Origin: Candidatus Tiddalikarchaeum anstoanum
Lineage (GTDB): Archaea > Nanobdellota > Nanobdellia > Tiddalikarchaeales > Tiddalikarchaeaceae
DNA length: 64,000 nucleotides
Assembly (NCBI GenBank): GCA_902385255.1
Contig: CABMEV010000012.1
Coordinates: forward strand, 44,143 to 108,142
Direction of reading: 5' to 3'
The notes under the pieces are model-generated. The model did not search any database and had not been told where the DNA came from. It saw only the letters and a list, made by a program, of their open reading frames with translations. Shown here piece by piece: positions 45,548 to 53,620 of the stretch. Within the stretch, counting starts at the first letter, position 1, and every line of letters starts with the position of its first letter. A program made the translations under genes and the position numbers.

Positions 45548-46095
45548 AATTTCGCCTCATCAAACCCGTCACTCACAGCGTTCACATTAGCGAGCGCTTT
45601 CTCCTTGCCTATGCTCTCAGTGAAGTAATCCTCGACTGCTTTTTTCACATTCTTAATATCAACTTCGTTATAAATCTTCAATAATGCGCCGAGTATTGGA
45701 ATGTTAGGCTTGTTCAATCCTATATTCTTAATGCTGATATTTGATGCGTCAACTATCACCATCTTATTGGCAATATTGAATTTTTCCTTAAAATATGAAT
45801 GAGTCTTGCAGCTGTTAATGATTAATACAGTATTTTTCATTAATAATTCCTTGGCAATATCAACTAAAGTGTCATCAATTAATAATACGTAATCAGGCTC
45901 AGTGATAGGTGTGAAACTTGAAATTTTATCCTTGTCAATTTTAACGTACGCTTTCACGGGAGCTCCCATCCTCTCAGGTCCGTACTCAGGGAAAGCCTGG
46001 ATGTATAATTCTTGTTTTGCTGCAGCTTTTGCAAGTATCATAGCTGCACTCTTCGCACCTTGGCCTCCACGACCTATTAACACTATTTTTTTCAA
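45544..46095 (-). CDS. porG: Pyruvate:ferredoxin oxidoreductase, gamma subunit
   Basis: 183 residues. IGRGGQGAKSAAMILAKAA is the gamma-subunit signature, followed by PEYGPERMGAPVKAYVKID. First gene of the four-gene operon. A TATA-like GTTTTAAACT (plus strand 46119-46128) lies about 28 bases upstream of the ATG, and the 20-base palindrome at 46161 lies further upstream. Confidence 0.95.
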   Translation of the reverse strand: MKKIVLIGRGGQGAKSAAMILAKAAAKQELYIQAFPEYGPERMGAPVKAYVKIDKDKISSFTPITEPDYVLLIDDTLVDIAKELLMKNTVLIINSCKTHSYFKEKFNIANKMVIVDASNISIKNIGLNKPNIPILGALLKIYNEVDIKNVKKAVEDYFTESIGKEKALANVNAVSDGFDEAKL

Positions 46096-46160
46096 GGTAG
46101 TTAAATAAATTGATTAAAGGGTTTTAAACTTTTAGTGGCTTTTTTCCCGCAATTAACCCT

Positions 46161-46180
46161 TATTTACCATATGGTAAATA
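46161..46180. promoter_or_regulatory. Perfect 20-base palindrome upstream of the por operon
   Basis: TATTTACCATATGGTAAATA is its own reverse complement. It lies between the por promoter (minus strand) and the TATA box (46191-46200) of the small gene at 46228, so a dimeric regulator bound here could control both divergent transcripts. Confidence 0.65.
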
Positions 46181-46227
46181 TGTTATAGAAATATTTTATA
46201 ATGTCAACCTCATAAAGATACTCACAA

Positions 46228-46368
46228 ATGTTTAATTTTTTGAAGAAATTACCCAAGCCCAAGCTTCGTTTAAGGTATATTATTGCCCTTCTAGTTTTTG
46301 CTTTATTCTCCCCGTTTATTCTTATTATATTCTTAGTTTATTTTTTTAGAAGAAAGAAGAGTTTATAA
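46228..46368 (+). CDS. Small single-span membrane protein (46 residues)
   Basis: MFNFLKKLPKPKLRLRYI, a hydrophobic helix of about 20 residues, and a basic end FFRRKKSL: a typical small membrane protein with positive flanks. ATATTTTATA at 46191-46200 gives a promoter at suitable distance. The last six bases overlap the convergent gene at 46363. Function unknown. Confidence 0.55.
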   Translation: MFNFLKKLPKPKLRLRYIIALLVFALFSPFILIIFLVYFFRRKKSL

Positions 46369-47109
46369 TTTTTTGAATTCGTGTCCGCATGCGCAGCAAT
46401 AATTTGATTCTCTTTCGTCAATTTTGGTTTTGCATTCCGGGCACTCAGTGATTTTCTCAACACTTTTCTCATTTGTGTTGTCTTTTTTCCTGTCTGTAAT
46501 CCTCATTGTTTTTATTATTTCTAATACTTGGTTTAAGTCCCAGTTTACTTTCCTGTTTACTTCTCCTTTGTCGCTTAGGTAGTTTTTGTGGATGTTCTCC
46601 AGGCTTTTTATTAATGTCTTTGTTAAGTCTTTATCTGCGCTTAAGTGGATGATGTCGGGTTTTCCTGGTTTTAGGTTCTTCTTGTCGTATATTATGTCTA
46701 TTTTGAATTCCCCTTTCTTGTCATTATAAGTTTTTATTATTATTTCAGTGTCTAATATTATTTCCTGCTTGTCGTCTAGTATTCTCGGGTCGCATGGTTT
46801 CCATTCTTTTTTCTTATACGAGTAGTACTGCATGCTGTTTTCATAGGAGAATAGTACTGGCGCCACGTAATTGTTCTGGTTTATTATGTAGAAATTCGCA
46901 TTCCTCACCCTGCTTCCTATTATTTTCCAGGGAGAATTATTGTTTATTTGTTGTTTGTTTCCGAATACGAAATCTATTTTCTCCCTTTCTACTTGTGAAT
47001 CTTCGGATGAGAAGTAGTATACGAAATCGGCAGGGTTATTAGTGTTTAAGTCTTGTTTTAAATTTTCAACAACGTTGATACAGATTAATTCTTCAAGGTT
47101 TTGTTTCAT
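46363..47109 (-). CDS. Hypothetical protein with C-terminal zinc ribbon
   Basis: 248 residues. The main body is mixed alpha/beta with no recognised fold; the C-terminus ECPECKTKI...YCCACGHEFKKL is a zinc ribbon. Residues around RKVNWDLNQVLEIIKTMR form a helix before it. No signal peptide. Role unknown. Confidence 0.75.
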   Translation of the reverse strand: MKQNLEELICINVVENLKQDLNTNNPADFVYYFSSEDSQVEREKIDFVFGNKQQINNNSPWKIIGSRVRNANFYIINQNNYVAPVLFSYENSMQYYSYKKKEWKPCDPRILDDKQEIILDTEIIIKTYNDKKGEFKIDIIYDKKNLKPGKPDIIHLSADKDLTKTLIKSLENIHKNYLSDKGEVNRKVNWDLNQVLEIIKTMRITDRKKDNTNEKSVEKITECPECKTKIDERESNYCCACGHEFKKL

Positions 47110-47151
47110 AATGAGTATGAATTAATACTCTGAAAATTTATCTTTATAAAC

Positions 47152-47424
47152 TTATACGATGTCCTCTTCTGCGACTACTATGAAATCCCCAACTGCTAAA
47201 ACTGAATTATAAGGGATTTTGAGTCTTCCGTCTGTTGTTTTCTCTAAATCGTAAGTTTGCGCGTAAGGAGTAGGATTTTTCAGTATTAAGTATATTATTT
47301 CTCCGCTTGTGGATTCGAATATTAAATCTTCTGTTTGTCCGAATGTTTTACCTGTTTGTGAGACTACGGTTTTATTTATTATTTTATCAGAAAGAACTCT
47401 TTCACCTTTTGTTGTTGTTGACAT
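47152..47424 (-). CDS. PRC-barrel domain protein
   Basis: 90 residues matching a single PRC-barrel: VLSDKIINKTVVSQTGKTFG, then IYLILKNP and RLKIPYNSVLAVGDFIVV. PRC-barrels occur in RNA processing (RimM) and in small archaeal proteins linked to cell division. In euryarchaea related CdpB proteins work with SepF, but that link is only a possibility here. Confidence 0.85.
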   Translation of the reverse strand: MSTTTKGERVLSDKIINKTVVSQTGKTFGQTEDLIFESTSGEIIYLILKNPTPYAQTYDLEKTTDGRLKIPYNSVLAVGDFIVVAEEDIV

Positions 47425-47500
47425 CTTTTTAAGTAATCACCTTTTTTTAGTATTTTATTCTTAGATTAATCGTCTCCTATTTTAAAAAATTTTGTTTTTA

Positions 47501-48220
47501 CTACTTTATGAAATAATAAGCCCATAAGAGGAATGAGATTACTATTATCAGTACTGCTCCAATCAGTGCAAAAATGAGGTTAAACGCGAAGAATACCATA
47601 AATAAGGGTATTATTATGGCCATTACCCATATCATCCTGTTCCACCAGAATATTATGCTGCCTTCGAATGGAGGGAATGGCATCATGTTAAACACTGCCA
47701 TTAACACGTTTATGTTTATTAATTGCTGGAATATTGTCGGGCTTAAAGGGTATAATAATAGTGATATAAGCGCTAATAATATGTTTGTTATGGTTCCGCT
47801 TAATGCTATTATTCCTCTTTCCATATTTGTCAGGTTTACAAATTTGTATCCGAGTCTTGTGAAATACGCTGATGTTATTATTATAGTGCCTGTCGCTGCA
47901 AATACCAGGCTGCCGTTTAGCAGTAATGCCACGAGGAGTCCTATTAAGAGCAAGTTGTAGCTTATTGAGTAATTCACTGCGCAGTCGAACTTTTGGGCTA
48001 CCACTTTTTGCGTTATTATTTTTGTGAATACTGATATTGAAACTGTGACTATATAGATTAGTACTGAAACGAACCATAAGCTTCCAAGGACTATATCTTT
48101 CAGTGCGAACATGAATGCTAACGCTAATATGCTTAAACTTAGTTCTAAGAGCTCTTTCTTGTTGAAACTCTCAATTGCAGTCTTTACTCGTTTAATTATG
48201 CTGACCTGAGAAGTTGACAT
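47501..48220 (-). CDS. S2P-like (M50 fold) membrane protein lacking HExxH
   Basis: 239 residues with about six membrane helices. The second conserved motif of site-2 proteases is recognisable (NVLMAVFNMMPFPPFEGSII, with Glu instead of Asp in the usual PPxDG), and the helix order matches archaeal M50 proteins. The expected HExxH helix is replaced by IITQKVVAQ, with no His/Glu pair, so it is probably an inactive relative. Its first 29 bases overlap the YdjM-like gene upstream. Confidence 0.75.
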   Translation of the reverse strand: MSTSQVSIIKRVKTAIESFNKKELLELSLSILALAFMFALKDIVLGSLWFVSVLIYIVTVSISVFTKIITQKVVAQKFDCAVNYSISYNLLLIGLLVALLLNGSLVFAATGTIIITSAYFTRLGYKFVNLTNMERGIIALSGTITNILLALISLLLYPLSPTIFQQLININVLMAVFNMMPFPPFEGSIIFWWNRMIWVMAIIIPLFMVFFAFNLIFALIGAVLIIVISFLLWAYYFIK

Positions 48221-48998
48221 TTTTAATCTTATACAACTCGTACCCGCTAGAATTTAAATATCTTGTTGTAAAAACGCCAATTAAGCTGATTTGGTCGTTT
48301 TCTTTCAGGCTTAAATCTGTTATTGTGGTTAGCATCCATACTTTGACGCTGCTGTTATCATTGCACAAGTTGAATATTTTATACTCATTCCCGCTTGAAC
48401 TTGAGTAAGTGTCAGGTTCCGAGCATATTATTCCTTCTGTTTTTATGCACGCTTCGTTGTAATTTCCGGGGTTGATTAATACTTCGTTTAGCGAGGCTGT
48501 TTTGCATGATGAGAGCTGCAAGTAATACGCTGGTATTGATAATAGTATTACTGCTGAGAGTGCGGCGTAAACTGTTGTTCTTATCGTTGCTGGTTTTATT
48601 TCTGATAATTTTTCCCTTATTAAGTTCTTGTTCAGTAATAGTACTGCGCAGATTATGAGTACTGCAAGGTTGGGTATTAAGTCTAAGCTGTTAAAGAACT
48701 GGTACGTGTAATATCCTCCGAATGGCCATAATATTTGTACTCCTTCTGTTGTTAACACGTCAAGCATTATGTGTGATGAGTAAGTGATTCCGAAGCTGAT
48801 TACTTTTCTCTTATTTTTCTTGTAGAATAATAATACTATGATTAAAAGTAGTGTTAATGAGTGCATGAACGTTCTGTGTTCTATGCCGAATAAGTAGTCA
48901 AGGTCGGGTACTACGCTGCCTAGCACCGCTTCGAATAATTCCAATCCTAATATTTCACCCAGCGTTAATCCTAGGAATAAGTGGGACAATAAATTCAT
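48192..48998 (-). CDS. YdjM-like membrane-bound metal-dependent hydrolase family (DUF457)
   Basis: 268 residues. The family pattern is clear: PDLDYLFGIEHRTFMHSLTL near the N-terminus and SHIMLDVLTTEGVQILWPFG, giving conserved His/Asp residues on the membrane. About five membrane helices. The C-terminal 100 residues form a separate beta-rich domain (YKIFNLCNDNSSVKVWMLTT; ISLIGVFTTRYL) of OB-like character. It is coupled by overlap to the S2P-like gene; activity of this family is not established. Confidence 0.85.
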   Translation of the reverse strand: MNLLSHLFLGLTLGEILGLELFEAVLGSVVPDLDYLFGIEHRTFMHSLTLLLIIVLLFYKKNKRKVISFGITYSSHIMLDVLTTEGVQILWPFGGYYTYQFFNSLDLIPNLAVLIICAVLLLNKNLIREKLSEIKPATIRTTVYAALSAVILLSIPAYYLQLSSCKTASLNEVLINPGNYNEACIKTEGIICSEPDTYSSSSGNEYKIFNLCNDNSSVKVWMLTTITDLSLKENDQISLIGVFTTRYLNSSGYELYKIKNVNFSGQHN

Positions 48999-49027
48999 AT
49001 ATTAATACTCATTATTGGTTATTTTTA

Positions 49028-49699
49028 ATGATTAGTGTTACAGCTGTCGGCACGGAGACTAGCGGCAACTTGGGTGCTATTGCCAGGGTCATGGCTAATT
49101 TCGGAGTATCCAAGCTTTACTTAGTCAATCCTGTCTGTGAAGTTTTTAACAATGACAGCAAGGCGAGGGCTATGCACGCGTATAATATTTTGGAGAATGC
49201 AGTAATAGTTGACTCATTGGATAAGGTTAGCGCTGATTACTTGGTTGGCACCAGCGCGAGATTGGGTACGGGTCATAATCTTAGGCGGGTTCCTCTTACT
49301 CCCAAGATGTTTCGGGAGCAGTTGGATTCCAAGATTCACTACTCTATCGTGTTAGGCAGGGAGGGTGACGGCTTAACTAATGAGGAGTTGGCGAAGTGCG
49401 ACGTATTAGTGAGCATTCCGACTAAGGAGTATAAGGCTATGAATGTGAGCCATGCATTAGCTGTCTTATTGTACGAGTTAACTAAGGATGACATGACTGT
49501 TATTAAGCACTTGGCTAATAAGAGCGACAGGAAAGCTGTCATGATGCGCTTAAACGAGGCAGGGAAAGGCATTCCTAACTTGGAGAATTATACTGTAATA
49601 TTCGAGAACTTAATGAACAGGTCTTTTATCCGTAAGAAAGAGGCAAGGGCTCTTGCAGGACTGTTCAAGCAATTAAATGAGAAGATTAACCGGAAATAA
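49028..49699 (+). CDS. trmJ: tRNA 2'-O-methyltransferase TrmJ (SPOUT)
   Basis: 223 residues with SpoU/TrmJ motifs: ETSGNLGAIARVMANFGV (motif 1), IVLGREGDGLTNEEL (motif 2) and IPTKEYKAMNVSHALAVLLY (motif 3, knot). TrmJ methylates ribose at position 32 of tRNAs (archaeal enzymes target C32). Divergent from the YdjM-like gene with a 29-base gap. Confidence 0.93.
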   Translation: MISVTAVGTETSGNLGAIARVMANFGVSKLYLVNPVCEVFNNDSKARAMHAYNILENAVIVDSLDKVSADYLVGTSARLGTGHNLRRVPLTPKMFREQLDSKIHYSIVLGREGDGLTNEELAKCDVLVSIPTKEYKAMNVSHALAVLLYELTKDDMTVIKHLANKSDRKAVMMRLNEAGKGIPNLENYTVIFENLMNRSFIRKKEARALAGLFKQLNEKINRK

Positions 49700-49706
49700 A
49701 TTTTTT

Positions 49707-50324
49707 TTAGTCTTTGTTTAAGTAAGGTATTAATATTTTTTTTATCCGTTCATACATTAAATCATAACCTTCAGTGTTTGGGTGTATTCCGTCATAGAAT
49801 AACTTTTTATAATCAGTTTTAATGAAGTGCTCAAACATATCGATGAAGAATATTTTGTTATCTTTACAGTAACCCATTATGAAATCATTGTACTTTTTCA
49901 CTTTTTCAATCGTGAAAACACTGGTCTTGTAAGGGTGCGTGAATCTTTCATCAAAAGGCATTAATCCCATGAAGATGACATTCTTCGTGAACTTCCTGGC
50001 TGTCTCACATATTTTTTTAATGTTCTCCGTGAATTCATCGAATGTTGTCACGTCTACGCCTTCAGTTTTCTTTGAGTCATTGGCGCCTACTCCAATGATT
50101 ATTACATATTTATGTTCAGGTTTGTTTTTTATCCTGGCTTCGCACTCAACTTCTATTCTTTTAAGCAGGTCTTTTGTTGAATTCCCGCTTATTCCAAGGT
50201 TGAATACGGCGTTGCTGTCATTCTCGGATTCTAATTCTTTTTTTAGTCTCCCAACCCAGCCGTTGTTGCCGTCGTCGCCTTTTCCGAATATTATGCTGTC
50301 TCCAAAAACTAGTATCTTATACAT
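49707..50324 (-). CDS. SGNH/GDSL hydrolase
   Basis: 205 residues with all four SGNH blocks: FGDSIIFGKGDDGNNGW (Ser), LGISGNSTKDLL (Gly), IGVGANDSKKTEG (Asn) and DGIHPNTEGYDLM (Asp/His). Esterase, lipase or glycan deacylase activity is typical; no signal peptide, so probably intracellular. The substrate is unknown. Confidence 0.93.
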   Translation of the reverse strand: MYKILVFGDSIIFGKGDDGNNGWVGRLKKELESENDSNAVFNLGISGNSTKDLLKRIEVECEARIKNKPEHKYVIIIGVGANDSKKTEGVDVTTFDEFTENIKKICETARKFTKNVIFMGLMPFDERFTHPYKTSVFTIEKVKKYNDFIMGYCKDNKIFFIDMFEHFIKTDYKKLFYDGIHPNTEGYDLMYERIKKILIPYLNKD

Positions 50325-50361
50325 TCAAAATATCTTAAAAAAATTCTGTGTTTAAAAATAT

Positions 50362-51246
50362 TTATTTCTTCTCTTCCACTATTTTATCTTTGATTTGCGA
50401 GATTAGTGATGTTACATCAAGTCCTTTTAGTGCTGCGTTAGTGCTTCCAACTGTGTCAACTATTTTCATGAACTCTGCTGGGAATATTATTTTTGCTCCT
50501 TGTCCGCTTCCCATGTCTTTCAATGCTTGTATGTATAAGTACATCACGGCTTTGTCATTAAGGTTTTTCGCTGCGCTTCCAATAGCGCTGATGACGACTT
50601 TCTCAGCTTCTGCTTTGAATCTTTTCGCCTGTAACTGCTGGCTTGCTATCTCTTTGCTCTGCATCGCTTCTGCAATCTCAATTGGTGGCGTCACGCTTTT
50701 TAATTGAAGCATTGGCACGTCGATTCCCCACTTCCATGATGTGTGTCGTATCTTGTCTAATAATATATCATTTAGTTTGTCTATATTCGCGAATACTTCT
50801 CTCATGTTCATGCTACCAAGTATGTTTCTGGTCTCGCCTACTATTATATTTTTTAATCCTTTTGTGTAATCATCAATTTTTAATACTGCCTTCTCAGGGT
50901 CTATTACGGTATAATAGAATAATCCGTCTAGTTCTAGTTTTAAGTCGTCAGATGTGTACGCTTCGTCTATTTGGATGTCTATCATATGTGTTCTCGCGTC
51001 TATTCTTGAGAATTCTTTCTCAAAAAATGGCATTACTACGCTCCAGCCAGGTCCGACGACTCTGTTGAACTTGCCCATCCTGAATATTATTCCTCTTTCG
51101 AACTCGTCGTATTTTTTGACGAAGAATAAGTAGAATACTGTTATTATAAGCAGTGTTATGAATAAGTAGAACGTCCATGAATAATTATAAAACACCCATA
51201 CTACTCCAGCTAGGAGTAATATTACTATTAATATCTCGCCTTTCAT
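50362..51246 (-). CDS. SPFH/stomatin-like membrane protein
   Basis: 294 residues. N-terminal hydrophobic segments (ILIVILLLAGVVWVFYNYSW, TLLIITVFYLFFV) are followed by the SPFH domain: FERGIIFRMGKFNRVVGPGW, TRTHMIDIQ-like DARTHMIDIQIDEAYTSDDL, and the helical region EAMQSKEIASQQLQAKRFKAEAEKV. Stomatins organise membrane microdomains and are often paired with NfeD proteases; no NfeD gene is visible here. Divergent from tatD. Confidence 0.93.
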   Translation of the reverse strand: MKGEILIVILLLAGVVWVFYNYSWTFYLFITLLIITVFYLFFVKKYDEFERGIIFRMGKFNRVVGPGWSVVMPFFEKEFSRIDARTHMIDIQIDEAYTSDDLKLELDGLFYYTVIDPEKAVLKIDDYTKGLKNIIVGETRNILGSMNMREVFANIDKLNDILLDKIRHTSWKWGIDVPMLQLKSVTPPIEIAEAMQSKEIASQQLQAKRFKAEAEKVVISAIGSAAKNLNDKAVMYLYIQALKDMGSGQGAKIIFPAEFMKIVDTVGSTNAALKGLDVTSLISQIKDKIVEEKK

Positions 51247-51289
51247 GACATATAATTTAATAATCTCTCTGTTTTATAATTTACTATTA

Positions 51290-52006
51290 ATGTTTTACGA
51301 CCTTCACAGCCATCTTACAAATCCCCTGTTTGATAATGACAGGGCTGAAATTATTAAGAAATGTAAAGCTGGAGGTATCAGCGTGGTTCTTTGCGGCTTG
51401 GATTTTGATGATAACGTGAATTGTTTAAATCTTGCTATGGATGGCTTATTTGCTTGTTTTGGGATGCATCCTACTATGAAATTTGATGACAAAATTATTG
51501 GGCAGATTGAGGAGTTTAAGGATAAGATAATCGGTATTGGCGAGGTCGGTCTTGATTTTAAGAAGGGTGTCAGCACTAGTCAAATGTCTAATTTTAAGAA
51601 AATAATCAGCCTAGCCGAGAGATTGAATAAGCCGTTAATTGTTCATTCCCGAATGGCTGAGAAGGAAGTCTCTGAAATAGTTGGCAGTGTTAGTGTTCCT
51701 GTTGTCCTTCATGCTTTCTTTGGCAGTAAGAAGATTGTTGAGACGTTGTTGTCTTTCAAGAATGTTTTTTTCAGCATTCCTTCTAGTGTTTTTTATGACG
51801 CTCAATTGCAGGAATTGGTTAAGCTTGTTCCTCTTGACCGTTTGTTTTGCGAGACTGATAGTCCTTTTTTGTGGAAGTTCGGTCGTAACTCTCCTCTTAA
51901 TGTTGTTAAGTCTTATGAGGCTATTAGCAGGGTTAAAAACGTGGATTTGGCTGTTGTTGAGCGTGAAATCGCATCTAATTTTTCTAAGGTCTTTTTAAAA
52001 AGATAG
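51290..52006 (+). CDS. tatD: TatD-family metal-dependent DNase
   Basis: 238 residues. Metal-binding motifs of the TatD amidohydrolase fold are in order: FYDLHSHLTNPLFD (HxH, although the usual DxHxH start is DLHSH), CFGMHPTMKF, IGEVGLDF (Glu), IVHSRMAEKEVSEI (His), VVLHAFFGS (His) and LFCETDSPF (Asp). TatD enzymes are 3'-5' nucleases in DNA repair and turnover. The ATG at 51290 fits the family N-terminus; an in-frame ATG at 51245 lies within the stomatin start. Confidence 0.92.
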   Translation: MFYDLHSHLTNPLFDNDRAEIIKKCKAGGISVVLCGLDFDDNVNCLNLAMDGLFACFGMHPTMKFDDKIIGQIEEFKDKIIGIGEVGLDFKKGVSTSQMSNFKKIISLAERLNKPLIVHSRMAEKEVSEIVGSVSVPVVLHAFFGSKKIVETLLSFKNVFFSIPSSVFYDAQLQELVKLVPLDRLFCETDSPFLWKFGRNSPLNVVKSYEAISRVKNVDLAVVEREIASNFSKVFLKR

Positions 52007-52040
52007 TTTTTAAAATAACTGCTTCATACTTTTAAGTGCT

Positions 52041-53435
52041 ATGAGGAAGCTGTTATCTTTTCTGCTGTTTTGTATTATTTTATCTTCAGCTTTTTCTTTG
52101 TCTGTTCAGGTTTTGCCTATTGATAATTCAGGGAAGCCTGGTGATGTTTTGAATTACAGTGTTACTTTGTCTGAGGATACTGGTTTTAATAAGAGTGTTT
52201 TATTGTACATGATTACTCCTCTTGCTTACTCTTTCAGTCCCGCATCTCATGTTAATGTTGTTCCAGGAACGTCCACTACTACTTACTTGTATCTTAATCT
52301 TCCTCGTAATGGTGTTGAGGGAAGGTATTATGAGACTATTTTTTTTGATGTGAGCGGTGCGTCATCCGGGACTCAGACTATTGCTTATACTATTGAGGGT
52401 CCTGACAGGTATTTCAGCCTTAATTCTGTCTCTGTCCCTTCTCATGTTGATCCTAGATTGCCGTTTAATATTTCTCTTAATATTGGTAATAGTTATGACC
52501 AGATTACTAGGGTTTACGCGTCTGTTGATATCTTTCAGTCTGATGGTACTAGTTTGTTTTATACTTTGAAGGTTATTGACACTCCTCTTGGCAATACTAG
52601 TATTAATGTTGAGGTTGCTTTGAATCCTGACACGTTGCCTACTGATGCGAGTATTCGTGTTAACTTGTCTTGGTATGATTTAAGTCTTGGTTCTGTTATT
52701 GAGCACTTCTCTATTATTGGTTATGCTAGGAATACTACTGAGCAGATTTCTTCAACGAGTGTTACTTCTTCGACTAAGGGTGTTACGATTATTAATAATG
52801 GCACTATCGTGATTCATGGTTTTGATTATGAGGTTCCTGTTAATGGTGTTGATTTGTATTTTATCAGGGGTGCTAGTACTTCTTATTCGTTGACTAGTGA
52901 TTCTATTGTTTTTCATGTTCCTGAGTTAATGCCTGGTGAGAGTGTGGGGTTGGAGTTTACTACTGATTATTCCGTTTTGTATTTATTGCCGTTCTTGTTT
53001 ATTGGTTTGATTTATTTTATGTATTATCTGACTCGTACTGTCATGGTTAGTAAGGACGTGTTTGAGTTGAGGACTGGTTTGAATACTATCACTTTCAAGG
53101 TTGTGTTGAAGGTTTCTAATATTAGCAGTAAGCGTGTTAATCATTTGCGTATTGTTGAGCCTATTGCTCCGATTATTAGTGAAGTGTTTGATTATGGCAC
53201 TTTGCATGGGGAGCTTAAGACTGCTAAGGGTGTTAGGAGTGTTGTTTGGAATCTTGGCGAGTTGAAGCCTCGTGAGGAGTTGATTTTGTCTTATCGTGTT
53301 AGGAGTAAGATTGGTGTTGTTGGTACTTTAGTTCTTGACAGGGGTTATGTTGATATTCTTGATTCTAGTGGTAAAGTGATTAGTAAGGTGTATACTAATC
53401 GGATTGTTATTGAGGGTTCTAAGAGAGAAGAGTAA
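52041..53435 (+). CDS. Secreted/membrane protein with NEW3/CARDB-like domains
   Basis: 464 residues: signal peptide (MRKLLSFLLFCIILSSAFSL), about 290 residues of extracytoplasmic beta-domains (VLNYSVTLSEDTG, FNISLNIGNSYDQI), one membrane helix (about 314-336, LYLLPFLFIGLIYFMYYL) and a cytoplasmic DUF11/CARDB-like tail (VVLKVSNISSKRVNHLRIVE). Strongly T-ended codons. It may be a surface scaffold or an S-layer-associated protein; function unknown. Lies directly before tRNA-Asp. Confidence 0.8.
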   Translation: MRKLLSFLLFCIILSSAFSLSVQVLPIDNSGKPGDVLNYSVTLSEDTGFNKSVLLYMITPLAYSFSPASHVNVVPGTSTTTYLYLNLPRNGVEGRYYETIFFDVSGASSGTQTIAYTIEGPDRYFSLNSVSVPSHVDPRLPFNISLNIGNSYDQITRVYASVDIFQSDGTSLFYTLKVIDTPLGNTSINVEVALNPDTLPTDASIRVNLSWYDLSLGSVIEHFSIIGYARNTTEQISSTSVTSSTKGVTIINNGTIVIHGFDYEVPVNGVDLYFIRGASTSYSLTSDSIVFHVPELMPGESVGLEFTTDYSVLYLLPFLFIGLIYFMYYLTRTVMVSKDVFELRTGLNTITFKVVLKVSNISSKRVNHLRIVEPIAPIISEVFDYGTLHGELKTAKGVRSVVWNLGELKPREELILSYRVRSKIGVVGTLVLDRGYVDILDSSGKVISKVYTNRIVIEGSKREE

Positions 53436-53483
53436 GTAGTAACTTTTAAAAAAGGAAAACGCACATTTTATTATTCAACTAAT

Positions 53484-53555
53484 GCCTTGGTAGTCTAGCG
53501 GCTAGGACACTAGCCTGTCACGCTGGTAACCCGAGTTCGAATCTCGGCCAAGGCG
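53484..53555 (+). tRNA. tRNA-Asp (GTC)
   Basis: 72 bases forming a cloverleaf: acceptor GCCTTGG/CCAAGGC with discriminator G, D-arm GTCTAGCGGCTAGGAC, anticodon stem CTAGC/GCTGG with loop CTGTCAC (anticodon GTC), and T-arm CCGAG/CTCGG around TTCGAAT. CCA not encoded. TATA-like CTTTTAAAAAAGG at about 53441-53453 precedes it. It is the probable target of the element that begins with the tyrosine recombinase 66 bases downstream. Confidence 0.97.
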
Positions 53556-53620
53556 CTCATACTCCTATTCTATACGCCCTACTTTTTTCTTTATAAATAA
53601 CTTCAGGAGCAGTGGTTAGT

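Noticed and set aside
53530..53555. Search for a second copy of the tRNA-Asp 3' end as right boundary
   Set aside because: No convincing copy seen by eye from 53556 to 64000; boundary left open.
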